A stretch of DNA of 42,237 nucleotides, from the NCBI RefSeq assembly GCF_003997935.1, contig NZ_RZQL01000026.1, positions 1-42,237 of the forward strand, given 5' to 3'. Origin of the DNA: Mesorhizobium sp. M7A.F.Ca.US.006.01.1.1. GTDB lineage: Bacteria > Pseudomonadota > Alphaproteobacteria > Rhizobiales > Rhizobiaceae. A program made the position numbers and the translations under genes. This document shows positions 1 through 8,250 of the stretch, piece by piece (the first letter of the stretch is position 1; the number at the start of each line of letters is the position of its first letter). The notes under the pieces were generated by a model. The model worked only from the letters and a program-made list of their open reading frames with translations. It did not search any database and was not told where the DNA came from.

Positions 1-1083
1 TTCCGTGGAGTAGAGATGCTCGGCAAACTCCGTGCCGGGCAAACCGGTTGCACTGACGTCGACGAAACAGAACATCCCGCCACCCGGCCTAGAGAATTTC
101 AACTGGGGAATCTCGGCGAGCCTGGCACACATCAGATCGCGCTTGCGCTTCAGTTCGCTTGAGAAAAAACGCATATCTTCGTCACCTGCCTCATCGAGAG
201 CCACCGCTGCGGCATCCTGAATAAAAGTCGGCGAACCGAAGAGCATGCATTGCGCAAGATTTTCTAAATGAACCGAAGCCGAGACCGGCCCGAGCGTCCA
301 ACCCAGCCTCCAGCCCGTCATTGCATGAGACTTGGACAGGCTGTTCACAATTATCGTCCGCTCCGTCATGCCGGGAATAGACGCTATTGAGAGGAACTCA
401 CCGTCGAAGACAGCGCTGCGGTAGACCTCGTCGCTGATGATCCATAGATTGTGCCGTTCGGCAAATGTCGCTACGGTTTCGAGATCTTCCCTGCCAAACA
501 CATAACCGCCAGGATTGTTTGGGGAGTTCAGCAAGATCGCCCGCGTTCGATCTCCTGCTGCCGCACGGAGACTATCCTCGGATATTTTTTGTCGTGCATT
601 TTGCAGCGATAATTTGACGGGTCGGGCCTCTGCTCCGCCGGCGCGTATTGCCGCTTCGTATGTGGCGTACCAGGGCTCGAGGCAGAGCACCTCGTCGCCA
701 GCTCCGGCAACGGTCATCAAAGCGGCGAAAAGAGCATTTTGCGCTCCGCCGAATACAACGGTTTGTTCTGCACGCCAATCTCGGCCATCGAACCGCTTTT
801 GCGCGGCAGCAATGTTGCGACGAAGGGCGTGCGTGCCCGGAACCGGAGCGTAGTGCGTCCGACCGCCTCGAATGTTTTGAATCGCAGCTTCAGCTATCCT
901 CGTCGGCGTGTCGAACGAGGTGTCACCAAGGCAGAGGCTGACAACATCTTCGCCTCGATCTACGGCATCCGCCGCCGCGTCCGCGATTGCCCAGCCCGCG
1001 GCTCCTTCACTGGCGATGGCCCTAGTGTGTTCCGAAAACCGTGGCAGTTCCCGATCGGTGCTAATGCGCCGAAACGTTTCCAT
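1..1083 (-). CDS. aruH: Arginine:pyruvate aminotransferase-like, AruH family (class I/II PLP), 3' end beyond window
   Basis: PLP-dependent class I/II aminotransferase, cut by the left edge of the window, so the C-terminus is missing. The ATG at 1083 follows a strong AGGAGG site. The fold-type I landmarks are present: the NSPNNPGG loop, the ISDEVY aspartate, and the PLP lysine at residue 251 in SLSKSHAMTGWR. From memory, the stretch around that lysine and the following HLENLAQCML and FIQDAA match Pseudomonas AruH closely; AruH transaminates L-arginine to 2-ketoarginine with pyruvate as acceptor. It is the last gene I can see of the leftward run, 38 bases after the aldehyde dehydrogenase. An AruI-like decarboxylase at 18 kb supports the arginine assignment. 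A generic aspartate-type aminotransferase remains possible, because the substrate is inferred from resemblance and context. Confidence 0.8.
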   Translation of the reverse strand, partial: METFRRISTDRELPRFSEHTRAIASEGAAGWAIADAAADAVDRGEDVVSLCLGDTSFDTPTRIAEAAIQNIRGGRTHYAPVPGTHALRRNIAAAQKRFDGRDWRAEQTVVFGGAQNALFAALMTVAGAGDEVLCLEPWYATYEAAIRAGGAEARPVKLSLQNARQKISEDSLRAAAGDRTRAILLNSPNNPGGYVFGREDLETVATFAERHNLWIISDEVYRSAVFDGEFLSIASIPGMTERTIIVNSLSKSHAMTGWRLGWTLGPVSASVHLENLAQCMLFGSPTFIQDAAAVALDEAGDEDMRFFSSELKRKRDLMCARLAEIPQLKFSRPGGGMFCFVDVSATGLPGTEFAEHLYSTE

Positions 1084-1121
1084 CGTTGTCTCCTCCTTGG
1101 AGCGCTGTGAAAGGTTGCGCA

Positions 1122-2636
1122 TCAACTTCCGAGTTGAAGGTAGATGCTTTTTGTTGTCAGGAATCCGTCGAGTTGTTCCGGTCCCATGTCCTTGCCAAAG
1201 CCCGAAGCTCCTACGCCACCGAATGGCATGGTCGGATCCAGGAGCCCGTGTGCATTGATGTAGATGTTCCCGGCTTTGAGGCGCCGGGACAGCTGCACTG
1301 TTTCGTCGACATTGTCCGAGTAGACAGCGGCAGCTAGGCCATAAATGCTCGCGTTAGCCCTTTCCACCGCCTCATCAAGGCTTCTAAATCGTGCGACGCC
1401 GAGAACGGCGCCAAAGATTTCTTCGCGGAAAATTCGCATTTCTTCGGTGCATTCCTCGAAGATCGTCGGACGAAGAATGTCGTCCTCGCGGCCGGTTCCG
1501 CCTGGCCCTTCACCTGTGACTAGCGATGCGCCTTCGAGATACGCACTCTTGATATGCTCTAGGACGCGGCCCCTATGCGCCGCCGAGATGAGTGGCGTGA
1601 TCTTGGAATTTGGGTCCAAACCAGGACCGATTGTCAGACTCTCTGCACCAGCCTTCAACTTCTCGATCAATTCACCGTGGACTTCGGCCTGGCAATAGAC
1701 GCGCGATCCCGCGTCGCAGACCTGGCCGGAATTCATGAAAATCCCTGATAAAATAGCGCCCGCTGCGTTATCCAGGTTCGCTTTGTTCGTCACGATAACA
1801 GGCGACTTGCCTCCCAGCTCAAGCGTTAGCCGTTTCATCGTATCGAGCGCGGTTTTCCCAACCGCCGTGCCCACGGCTGTTGAACCGGTGAACGATAGTT
1901 TGTCGATACCCGGGTGGGCGGCCAACGCCTGGCCGATAATATGGCCAAGCCCGTTGACGACGTTGATAACGCCGTCAGGAAAACCAACCTTGGTCGCGAG
2001 CTGGGCGACCCTCATTGCCGAGAGAGGCGTGAGCTCCGACGGTTTGCATACGACCGTGCATCCGCAAACAAGCGCGGCCGCAAGTTTCCAGGAGAGAATC
2101 TGCAAGGGGAAATTCCACGGGATGATTGCCGCGACTACCCCGACCGGTTCCTTGATAGTGTAGGTTAGCGTCTCACCCGGCAGGGAGACTGCGGTAGCAG
2201 TCCTTCCATCCAGCTTGCTCGTCCAGCCGGCAAAGTACTCAAAATTTGCGATCGAGCCGAAAACATCGATCGACCTCGCGTCTGAAATCGCTTTCCCAAC
2301 GTTGATGGTTTCCAGATGGGCCAGGAAATCTGCATCGGCGTCCATCGCATCGGCCAACCGCAAAACGAGCCGCTGTCTTTCCAGCGGCGACATTCTGCCC
2401 CAATGACCGTTGAGAGCCTTGCGGGACGACCGCACTGCGCGATCGACAATTTCCGCACTTCCGCTTGCCAGACCCGTCAATCTTTGACGGGTGAACGGTT
2501 CGATGATGTCGATGGCTTCCGCAGCTGAATCAACTTCCCTTCCGTCAATGAAGTGGCCTATCGGACGGCCGACGAAGGAAATGACCTCGTCGGGGACCGA
2601 GAAACGTTTGAAGTAGCTGCTAATGTCCTCGTTCAT
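1122..2636 (-). CDS. Aldehyde dehydrogenase, candidate 4-guanidinobutyraldehyde dehydrogenase (KauB-type role)
   Basis: A full-length 504-residue NAD(P)-dependent aldehyde dehydrogenase. Visible family residues are N175 in PWNFP, K198 in CKPS, the GSTAVG nucleotide loop at 251-256, the general base E273 in LELGGKSP and the catalytic cysteine C307 in NSGQVC. Overall it resembles betaine-aldehyde and gamma-aminobutyraldehyde dehydrogenases. It sits directly upstream of the AruH-like aminotransferase. In the arginine transaminase pathway, the aldehyde made by AruI (4-guanidinobutyraldehyde) is oxidised by an enzyme of this class, so that role is inferred from context. The ribosome site before the ATG is weak. 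A 374-base gap separates it from the GabD-like gene and holds an inverted repeat, so it may have its own promoter. Confidence 0.85.
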   Translation of the reverse strand: MNEDISSYFKRFSVPDEVISFVGRPIGHFIDGREVDSAAEAIDIIEPFTRQRLTGLASGSAEIVDRAVRSSRKALNGHWGRMSPLERQRLVLRLADAMDADADFLAHLETINVGKAISDARSIDVFGSIANFEYFAGWTSKLDGRTATAVSLPGETLTYTIKEPVGVVAAIIPWNFPLQILSWKLAAALVCGCTVVCKPSELTPLSAMRVAQLATKVGFPDGVINVVNGLGHIIGQALAAHPGIDKLSFTGSTAVGTAVGKTALDTMKRLTLELGGKSPVIVTNKANLDNAAGAILSGIFMNSGQVCDAGSRVYCQAEVHGELIEKLKAGAESLTIGPGLDPNSKITPLISAAHRGRVLEHIKSAYLEGASLVTGEGPGGTGREDDILRPTIFEECTEEMRIFREEIFGAVLGVARFRSLDEAVERANASIYGLAAAVYSDNVDETVQLSRRLKAGNIYINAHGLLDPTMPFGGVGASGFGKDMGPEQLDGFLTTKSIYLQLGS

Positions 2637-3010
2637 ACTTCTGCTCTATCTGCCCCATCATGGGTGACGAAGGGCGTCTGCCGGTAACGATGATCCTGAA
2701 GATCCCGGCGCGTCGAAATCATCAAAGTTTGGCAGTTCGGCTGGAAGCCACTCCCTTCAGCCCGCCTCGTGCCGTTCTGATCTTCGGCGGAGGCCCTGCT
2801 TTCGCCGCCTCGCTACTTAGGCGACCGAGGCTCGCTGGTTCCTGTTTAGATAACCGGAGAAAATTCGAAACCACGGTGGCCCAAACCGACGTTTGATGAT
2901 TGCAAACGTCGAAGCTTAGGCGTCGGCCCACTGCCGCCATGAGTGCCGATAGACAGATAATCTGGCAAGCTGCGCCCATTGCGCGATGCTTCCCAACCCT
3001 CGATCAACGC
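2637..3010. other. Intergenic region between two aldehyde dehydrogenase genes
   Basis: I see no convincing gene here on either strand. The only clear structure is the inverted repeat at 2887-2911. Both neighbours are read leftward, so this space would hold the promoter of the aldehyde dehydrogenase-aruH pair if that pair is transcribed separately. I found no copy of the TGTCGACA operator in it. Confidence 0.5.
2887..2911. repeat. Perfect 9-base inverted repeat, possible operator
   Basis: CGACGTTTG at 2887-2895 is mirrored by CAAACGTCG at 2903-2911 around a 7-base spacer. No T-run follows in the leftward direction, so it does not look like an intrinsic terminator. It lies about 250 bases upstream of the aldehyde dehydrogenase start and could be a regulator site. 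Its function is not shown. Confidence 0.4.
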
Positions 3011-4486
3011 TTACGAAACGCTCAAGCAGATGTACTTGATGTTGATGTAGTCGTCGGCCCCATATTTCGAGCCCTCCCGCCCCATCCCCGATTGCTTAAC
3101 GCCGCCAAATGGAGCGACCTCAGTAGAGATAAGACCTGTGTTGATACCGACCATCCCAGTTTCAAGATCTTCGGCAACGCGGAATATGCGGGCGACATCC
3201 CGCGAATAGAAATAGCCTGCCAGACCGAACTCAGTATTGTTTGCCATTGCCACGACCTCCTCCTCCGTCTCAAACGAGAATAGAGGGGCAAGGGGACCGA
3301 AGGTTTCCTCCGTCGCCACCTTCATCTTGGAGGTGACACCGAGCAGCACGGTCGGCGCGAAAAACTGCTTGCCTTGTTCACCGCTTGTCCCGCCTGTCGC
3401 TATCTGCGCGCCGTGCGACAGCGCGTCCTGCAAATGCTCTTTGACCTTCTTGACAGCGTTTTCATCAATCAGAGGGCCGACTTGGGTCCCTTCGGCAAAG
3501 CCATTGCCGACCTTCAGGTCGCGTACCCGGCTTGCGAGTTTCGACGCGAACTCCTGGTAGACTCCCGACTGCACATAGATGCGATTTGCGCAGACGCAGG
3601 TCTGGCCCGCATTGCGGAATTTGGCAACGATCGACCCTTCGACGGCCGCCTCGATATCGGCGTCGTTGAAAACGATGAACGGCGCATTGCCACCAAGTTC
3701 AAGGCTGAGCTTCTTGATCTGATCTGCACCCTGCCTCATGAGGATCCGCCCGACATTCGTCGAGCCTGTAAACGAGATCTTTCGAACTTTGTCGTTTGCG
3801 CAGAACACCGACCCAACCATAGCTGAGTTGGTTGATGTGACGATGTTCAGCACGCCCTCGGGGAAACCGGCCCTCTCCGCAAGTACCCCAAGGGCGAGCG
3901 CAGACAATGGTGTCTGCGCGGCCGGCTTGGCGACCATCGAACATCCCACCGCCAAGGCGGGCGCGAGTTTCCGGGCGAGCATCGCGCTCGGGAAGTTCCA
4001 GGGCGTAATTGCACCAACCACACCAACCGGACTCTTCAGCACAAAAATGCGCTTGTCAGCCTGATGGCCGGGAATGACATCGCCGTAAATCCGTTTTGCT
4101 TCCTCAGCGAACCACTCGATGTAGGACGCCCCATAGAGAATTTCCGTCCGGGCTTCCTGCAGGGGCTTGCCCATTTCAGCTGTCAAAATGAGTGCAAGAT
4201 CTTCGACATTTTGAACGACGAGGTCATACAGCTTTCGAAGGTACGATCCGCGTTCCTTTCCCGTCAGCTTCGCCCATTTCTTCTGCGCTTTGTGAGCAGC
4301 ATCGATTGCTTCCTGGAGTTCCAATTCGCCGAGATCTGGGATTGATAGGATGTGTTCGCCGGTGGCGGGGTCAGTCACGGGGAAGATGGATCCTTCGCTC
4401 GCTCCAACCCAGCGCCCGCCCACAAGCGCTTTGTTGGCCAGCAGAGTGCCGTCTTTCAATTTGGATGCAACGCCGGACCTGATCAT
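3011..4486 (-). CDS. gabD: Succinate-semialdehyde dehydrogenase (GabD-like)
   Basis: A 491-residue aldehyde dehydrogenase of the succinate-semialdehyde dehydrogenase type, close in length to E. coli GabD. Key residues are N164 in TPWNFP, K187 in AKPA, the GSTNVG loop at 241-246, E263 in LELGGNAPF and C297 in NAGQTCVCANR. The paired cysteines and ANR motif are typical of GabD. An upstream in-frame ATG at 4606 would give 531 residues, but the ATG at 4486 has GAGGAG five bases ahead and gives the family length, so I chose it. It would convert succinate semialdehyde to succinate, the last step after GABA transamination. It lies about 290 bases downstream of the amino-acid ABC importer genes on the same strand. 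Confidence 0.87.
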   Translation of the reverse strand: MIRSGVASKLKDGTLLANKALVGGRWVGASEGSIFPVTDPATGEHILSIPDLGELELQEAIDAAHKAQKKWAKLTGKERGSYLRKLYDLVVQNVEDLALILTAEMGKPLQEARTEILYGASYIEWFAEEAKRIYGDVIPGHQADKRIFVLKSPVGVVGAITPWNFPSAMLARKLAPALAVGCSMVAKPAAQTPLSALALGVLAERAGFPEGVLNIVTSTNSAMVGSVFCANDKVRKISFTGSTNVGRILMRQGADQIKKLSLELGGNAPFIVFNDADIEAAVEGSIVAKFRNAGQTCVCANRIYVQSGVYQEFASKLASRVRDLKVGNGFAEGTQVGPLIDENAVKKVKEHLQDALSHGAQIATGGTSGEQGKQFFAPTVLLGVTSKMKVATEETFGPLAPLFSFETEEEVVAMANNTEFGLAGYFYSRDVARIFRVAEDLETGMVGINTGLISTEVAPFGGVKQSGMGREGSKYGADDYINIKYICLSVS

Positions 4487-4778
4487 TTGGCTCCTCATCG
4501 TGCCGGTGGTTTTACAAGGGGACCGGCCCTGGCTTTGGCCGCGCTCGCTCCATCGGCCGAGGGCAGCAAGGACATGTAGACTGACTGGCGAGCGCTGCGG
4601 CGACATTCGCTACAGAACCCACAGATGACGCGACTAACCTGCCGTCTCGGGAATATCGTGGAGAAAATCTGGATTTGGCCTGAATTGACGGCGCCACGCG
4701 ATAACTGAACCAAGATCAGTCATAAGCTTCATTGTATTTGCTTTCGTATGCCAACCATGAAGGTACAGCGACTGACAC

Positions 4779-5558
4779 CTATCCTCTTGTCGTGGCTTCT
4801 ACAAAAGAACGCACCCTGGTATTTTGGGACGTGGTGAAGAAGCAGTCGGGCGGCGCAACCTCGACGATCTCCCCCTTGTCCATAAAGACGATCTGGTCAG
4901 CGATCTGCCTCGCAAACCGCATCTCGTGCGTGACGATCATCATCGACATCCCTTCGTCGGCAAGACCCAGCATGACGTCGAGCACTTCGTTGACCAGTTC
5001 CGGATCGAGCGCAGAAGTCGGCTCGTCGAAGAGCATGACGGCGGGCTGCATCGTCAAAGCGCGGGCGATTGCCACGCGTTGCTGCTGACCTCCCGACAAC
5101 TGGGACGGATACTTATCCTTCAGTTGATCCACGCGCACCTTTCTCAGCTGCGACATAGCAATCTCTTTCGCAGCAGCCCGAGTCATCTTCTTCACGCGCC
5201 GCGGGGCAAGGGTAAGGTTTTCCATGACGGTAAGATGCGGGAAAAGATTGAATTGCTGGAAAACCATTCCGACGTCGCCGGCGAGTTGCCTTGCGTTCGC
5301 ACAGTCCATGTCGAGATCATGACCCGCCACCCTGATCGAGCCTGCGGATCGTCGCTCAAGACCGACGATGCAGCGTACAAGGGTCGACTTGCCCGATCCC
5401 GACGGACCGCAGACGACGAACCGCTTTCCGGCAGGCATCTGCAAGCTAATTGCTGTCAAAACCGGGTGTAGGCCAAATTGCTTGGACACTCCGGCGACAT
5501 CGATCGCCGGAGTGTTTGTGTGTCGGCCAAAGTCCATGTCCTTGCTCCGAATACTCAT
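4779..5558 (-). CDS. Polar amino-acid ABC importer, ATP-binding subunit
   Basis: A 259-residue ABC ATPase of the GlnQ/HisP type, powering uptake through the two permeases at 6408-7774. Walker A GPSGSGKST lies at 51-59, the Q-loop QQFNLFPH near 101, the signature LSGGQ at 154-158, Walker B VMLFDE at 174-179 and the switch histidine H211 in VTHEM. Its ATG overlaps the stop codon of the binding-protein gene (ATGA), a sign of translational coupling. A second possible start lies seven codons in. Given the catabolic neighbours, the cargo is probably arginine or a related basic compound, which is inferred from context only. Confidence 0.92.
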   Translation of the reverse strand: MSIRSKDMDFGRHTNTPAIDVAGVSKQFGLHPVLTAISLQMPAGKRFVVCGPSGSGKSTLVRCIVGLERRSAGSIRVAGHDLDMDCANARQLAGDVGMVFQQFNLFPHLTVMENLTLAPRRVKKMTRAAAKEIAMSQLRKVRVDQLKDKYPSQLSGGQQQRVAIARALTMQPAVMLFDEPTSALDPELVNEVLDVMLGLADEGMSMMIVTHEMRFARQIADQIVFMDKGEIVEVAPPDCFFTTSQNTRVRSFVEATTRG

Positions 5559-6337
5559 GGGTTCTTCGGAGAGATATCCATGCCGAAATACTTCTGGCTC
5601 AATGTTTTGAAGTCACCGGAGTCCTGTACTGCCTTCAGACCTGCAGCAAGCGCGGATGCCGCAGCCTTATCGTTCTGACGAATTCCAATGCCTGGCCCGA
5701 TGCCGAAGTGCTTCGTGTCCGACAGCGCAGGCCCGATAAACTCAAACCCCTTTCCTTCAGGCTTCTTCAAAAATCCCTCAGAGAGGGCGATTGCGTTGTC
5801 GAGGACGAGTTCGACGCGGTCGGCCGACAAGTCAAGAAGGGCATTGTCCAGGCTGGGATAGCTCGTGATTTTCGCTGTCGTCCCGGCGACGTCGCGAACG
5901 TAGCTCTCGCTGATCGTTCCCGACGCCACACCGATGGTTCTACCCTTGAGTCCGGCGGGGGTAATATCGGCAGGCGATCCAGATTTGCCGATGAAGCGCG
6001 GCGGATCGACGTAATAGGGTCCAACGAACGAGATGACTTTCTTCCGCTCGTCGGTGATGTTCATCGAGGCGATAATCGCATCGATCTTCTTTGCCTTGAG
6101 TGCCGGAATCAAGCCGTCGAACGCGATAGCGGTAAATGTGCAATTGAGCTTGGCCGCCTTGCAGATCGCATAACCGAGATCGACTTCGAACCCTTGCGGC
6201 TGGCCATTCGCATCGACAAAATTGAAGGGGGGAAAGGCCCCCTCCGTTCCGATTTTCAGGTCTTGCTGTGCGTAAGCCGAGTTGACCGAGCAGACAGCCA
6301 TAAAGACGGCCGCCGTCATAAGGCGCTTCCAATTCAT
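5555..6337 (-). CDS. Polar amino-acid ABC importer, periplasmic substrate-binding protein
   Basis: A 260-residue bacterial extracellular solute-binding protein of family 3. A lysine-bearing hydrophobic leader ends in SAYA, with likely cleavage after residue 23. The mature start (DLKIGTEGAFPPFNF) is typical of lysine/arginine/ornithine- and histidine-binding proteins, and GFEVDLGYAIC is the usual family motif. The ATG at 6337 follows a strong AGGAGG. It sits between the permease genes and the ATPase gene. A short TGTCGACA operator-like site lies 33 bases upstream of the start, so this gene may have its own promoter inside the transporter operon. The ligand cannot be read from sequence; arginine or an arginine derivative fits the surroundings. 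Confidence 0.9.
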   Translation of the reverse strand: MNWKRLMTAAVFMAVCSVNSAYAQQDLKIGTEGAFPPFNFVDANGQPQGFEVDLGYAICKAAKLNCTFTAIAFDGLIPALKAKKIDAIIASMNITDERKKVISFVGPYYVDPPRFIGKSGSPADITPAGLKGRTIGVASGTISESYVRDVAGTTAKITSYPSLDNALLDLSADRVELVLDNAIALSEGFLKKPEGKGFEFIGPALSDTKHFGIGPGIGIRQNDKAAASALAAGLKAVQDSGDFKTLSQKYFGMDISPKNP

Positions 6338-6369
6338 TTGTTCCTCCTAGGGGTATCGACCGGATTTAT

Positions 6370-6385
6370 TGTCGACAGTCGCCAA
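6370..6385. promoter_or_regulatory. Partial copy of the TGTCGACA operator-like motif
   Basis: TTGTCGACAGTCGCCAA lies between the second permease gene and the binding-protein gene. It shares the palindromic core TGTCGACA with the sites at 7820, 10489 and 16818. Twelve bases (GACAGTCGCCAA) also match those at 10500-10511. It lacks the second GACA half-site of the stronger copies, so it is the weakest member of the set. Confidence 0.4.
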
Positions 6386-6407
6386 TCTATTGATGCGCGG
6401 GCTTCTG

Positions 6408-7094
6408 TCAATGGCTGCTCGGCAGATGCCGCCGAAACCGACGGTCGAGGACATTCCAGCTCAACCTGAGCACCTCGACGCAGCAGATGTAGATAAGCCC
6501 TGCCCAAAGATATGGGCTTAATTCGAAACTCCTCGCATAGACCAATCTGGCGGCGCCCATCAGATCATAGACGGCGACGATGGAAGCGACCGCGCTCGCC
6601 TTGACAAGAAGGACAAGCTCGTTGCCGAGCGGTCTCACTGCGACGACCATCGCTTGTGGAATCAAAATGTCGAGAAACGTGTTGCGGCGGGACAGACCGA
6701 GGGTCTGTGCCGCCTCGACTTGTCCGCGCGCTACCATGTTTATGGCCCCGCGGTAAATCTGGGCCTGATAGGCTGCGGTGTTCAGCGAAAACGTCAAGAT
6801 CGTGCAAAAGAATGGGTCTGCGAAGAGCCACCAGAGGCCGACATCCTCCAGGGCTACGCGGAACTGACCGCTTCCGTAGTAAACCAGGAAAAGCTGCGCA
6901 AGCAGAGGCGTACCGCGGAAGAAGAGCAGGTAAAAACTTGCCATGTAACGTATGAATGTACGACCACTGAGAAGCGCCAGTGTCAGCGGGATTGCGGCGA
7001 GGAACCCCAGCAAGGCTGATATTGCCACGATCTTTAGGGTGACGGCAAAACCGGCCAGAAGTTGAGGGATAAAGTCGGGCAGGAACAAATTCAA
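6408..7094 (-). CDS. Polar amino-acid ABC importer, permease (HisM/GlnP type)
   Basis: A 228-residue inner-membrane permease of the HisMQ family. It has several hydrophobic segments and the cytoplasmic EAA loop, visible as GQVEAAQTLGLSRRNTF followed by ILIPQA. It would form a heterodimer with the product of the gene ending at 7091. The start is a TTG at 7094 that overlaps the previous stop codon as TTGA, preceded by AGGAG at good spacing. The gap to the binding-protein gene is about 70 bases and contains the weak operator-like site. Confidence 0.9.
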   Translation of the reverse strand: MNLFLPDFIPQLLAGFAVTLKIVAISALLGFLAAIPLTLALLSGRTFIRYMASFYLLFFRGTPLLAQLFLVYYGSGQFRVALEDVGLWWLFADPFFCTILTFSLNTAAYQAQIYRGAINMVARGQVEAAQTLGLSRRNTFLDILIPQAMVVAVRPLGNELVLLVKASAVASIVAVYDLMGAARLVYARSFELSPYLWAGLIYICCVEVLRLSWNVLDRRFRRHLPSSH

Positions 7095-7774
7095 GACACG
7101 CTCCTGGCATATCCGCGAGAGAGCCGTGTCTCAAGAACGCCCGCGGTACGTTCGGAGACCGTGGTCAACAGGAGATAGATGATGCAGGCAGCCCCGTAGA
7201 ACTCGAAGGGTTGCTTCGTGCTCGATACCGCCAGGCTGGTCGTCCGCATTAGGTCGTTGAGTGCGATGATCGAGACCAACGATGTATCTTTCAACAATAC
7301 GATCCACGTATTCGACAGACCTGGCATCGCAGCCCGCAGCATCTGCGGCGCGATGACATCCTTGAACGTCTGAAAGCGATTGAGGCCGATCACCTGAGCG
7401 GCCTCGGCCTGGCCGCTCGCAATGGAGTTTAAAGCCGACCGGAAGACTTCCGCGGAGAAGGCTCCGAAAACGAGAGCCAAAGAGAATACGCCCGCTGCAA
7501 ACGGGCTGATCTCGCCAAATCCGTCGATCCCGATTTCGTCAGCGAACTGATTGAGCAGTTCCTGTGCTCCGTAGTAGATCACGATCAGCGTGAGAAGCTC
7601 CGGCAAGCCGCGGAACACTGTCGAGTAGACCGCCGCAACGACACGCAGGCAAAGCTTTTCCGACCTCGATGCCAAGGCCAGCACCAATCCAAACAACAGC
7701 CCGACCGGAAGCGTCGCGAGCGCCAGTCCGACGGTGAGAATCGTTCCCGAAGCAATCTGCCCAGCCCAGTTCAA
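7091..7774 (-). CDS. Polar amino-acid ABC importer, permease (HisQ type)
   Basis: A 227-residue HisMQ-family permease and the first gene of the leftward operon. The EAA loop reads GQAEAAQVIGLNRFQTF, and hydrophobic helices fill most of the chain. No ATG is available: an in-frame TGA lies four codons upstream, and the TTG at 7774 has GAGG eight bases ahead, so TTG is the likely start. A full copy of the operator-like motif lies 46 bases upstream at 7820-7835, where a regulator could control the whole transporter-catabolic operon. Confidence 0.88.
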   Translation of the reverse strand: MNWAGQIASGTILTVGLALATLPVGLLFGLVLALASRSEKLCLRVVAAVYSTVFRGLPELLTLIVIYYGAQELLNQFADEIGIDGFGEISPFAAGVFSLALVFGAFSAEVFRSALNSIASGQAEAAQVIGLNRFQTFKDVIAPQMLRAAMPGLSNTWIVLLKDTSLVSIIALNDLMRTTSLAVSSTKQPFEFYGAACIIYLLLTTVSERTAGVLETRLSRGYARSVS

Positions 7775-7819
7775 TCTGAAACCTCATCTGCTGCCTTGCC
7801 AGGTGGGTATGGCAAATCA

Positions 7820-7835
7820 CTGTCTACTGTCGACA
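7820..7835 (-). promoter_or_regulatory. Operator-like site, exact 16-base match to 16818-16833
   Basis: Read on the minus strand this is TGTCGACAGTAGACAG, identical to the site ahead of the M20-aruI operon on the plus strand. It contains the palindrome TGTCGACA and a second GACA half-site. It lies 46 bases upstream of the first permease start, a usual place for a repressor or activator site. The likeliest binder is the GntR-family regulator at 16056, which is an inference. Confidence 0.65.
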
Positions 7836-7919
7836 ACTTTTTTTAATCTGTAATACCAAGGATTTTCGTTAGGGGGGTAATTTGTCATAGCACCACGCAA
7901 TCCTTGGCGCTCAGACAGG

Positions 7920-7939
7920 CTTCAAACCGTTGTTTGAAG
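7920..7939. repeat. Inverted repeat CTTCAAAC-CGTT-GTTTGAAG
   Basis: Eight-base perfect arms around a 4-base loop, followed by another GTTTGAA half. It lies in the divergent intergenic region, about 310 bases upstream of the M20 start. It could be an operator or a small hairpin. No poly-T follows. Confidence 0.4.
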
Positions 7940-8250
7940 GTTTGAAATCATCTGCAGTACGGATGGCTTCTATTACGACCCCAAAGGTGGGAGACAATCT
8001 CAAGGGAACAGCGGGCCTATATACCGAAGTAGACCCGTCAGAAGCCTCAAAAGTCGAAGTGACACAAATGTTTAGGCCAATTCGGGGTTCGCTTGAAGGG
8101 CCTCACTCGCTCGGTTAAATGATAGGTATTCGCTTTCGGCATACATGGCGACCAACGGCATCCTCCCATTTGCCGGCGGACGGCGACGGCGACTTTAACC
8201 CTCGGGTCAAGTCGCCGTCGCAGCCAGTGGAACCAGGGGTCGACCGAAAT

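Larger units (their letters stand above)
7775..8250. other. Divergent intergenic region between the ABC importer operon and an M20 gene
   Basis: This 476-base space separates the leftward importer operon from the rightward M20 hydrolase. It holds the operator-like site at 7820-7835 and the tight inverted repeat at 7920-7939. It also holds a looser pair, CCAAGGATT at 7856-7864 and AATCCTTGG at 7899-7907. An open frame continues upstream of the M20 start to about 8119, but it has no recognisable protein content. Confidence 0.5.

Noticed and set aside
515..941. Open frames on the plus strand over the aminotransferase
   Set aside because: They run antisense to the clear aruH-like frame, have no ribosome sites or families, and are shadows of it.
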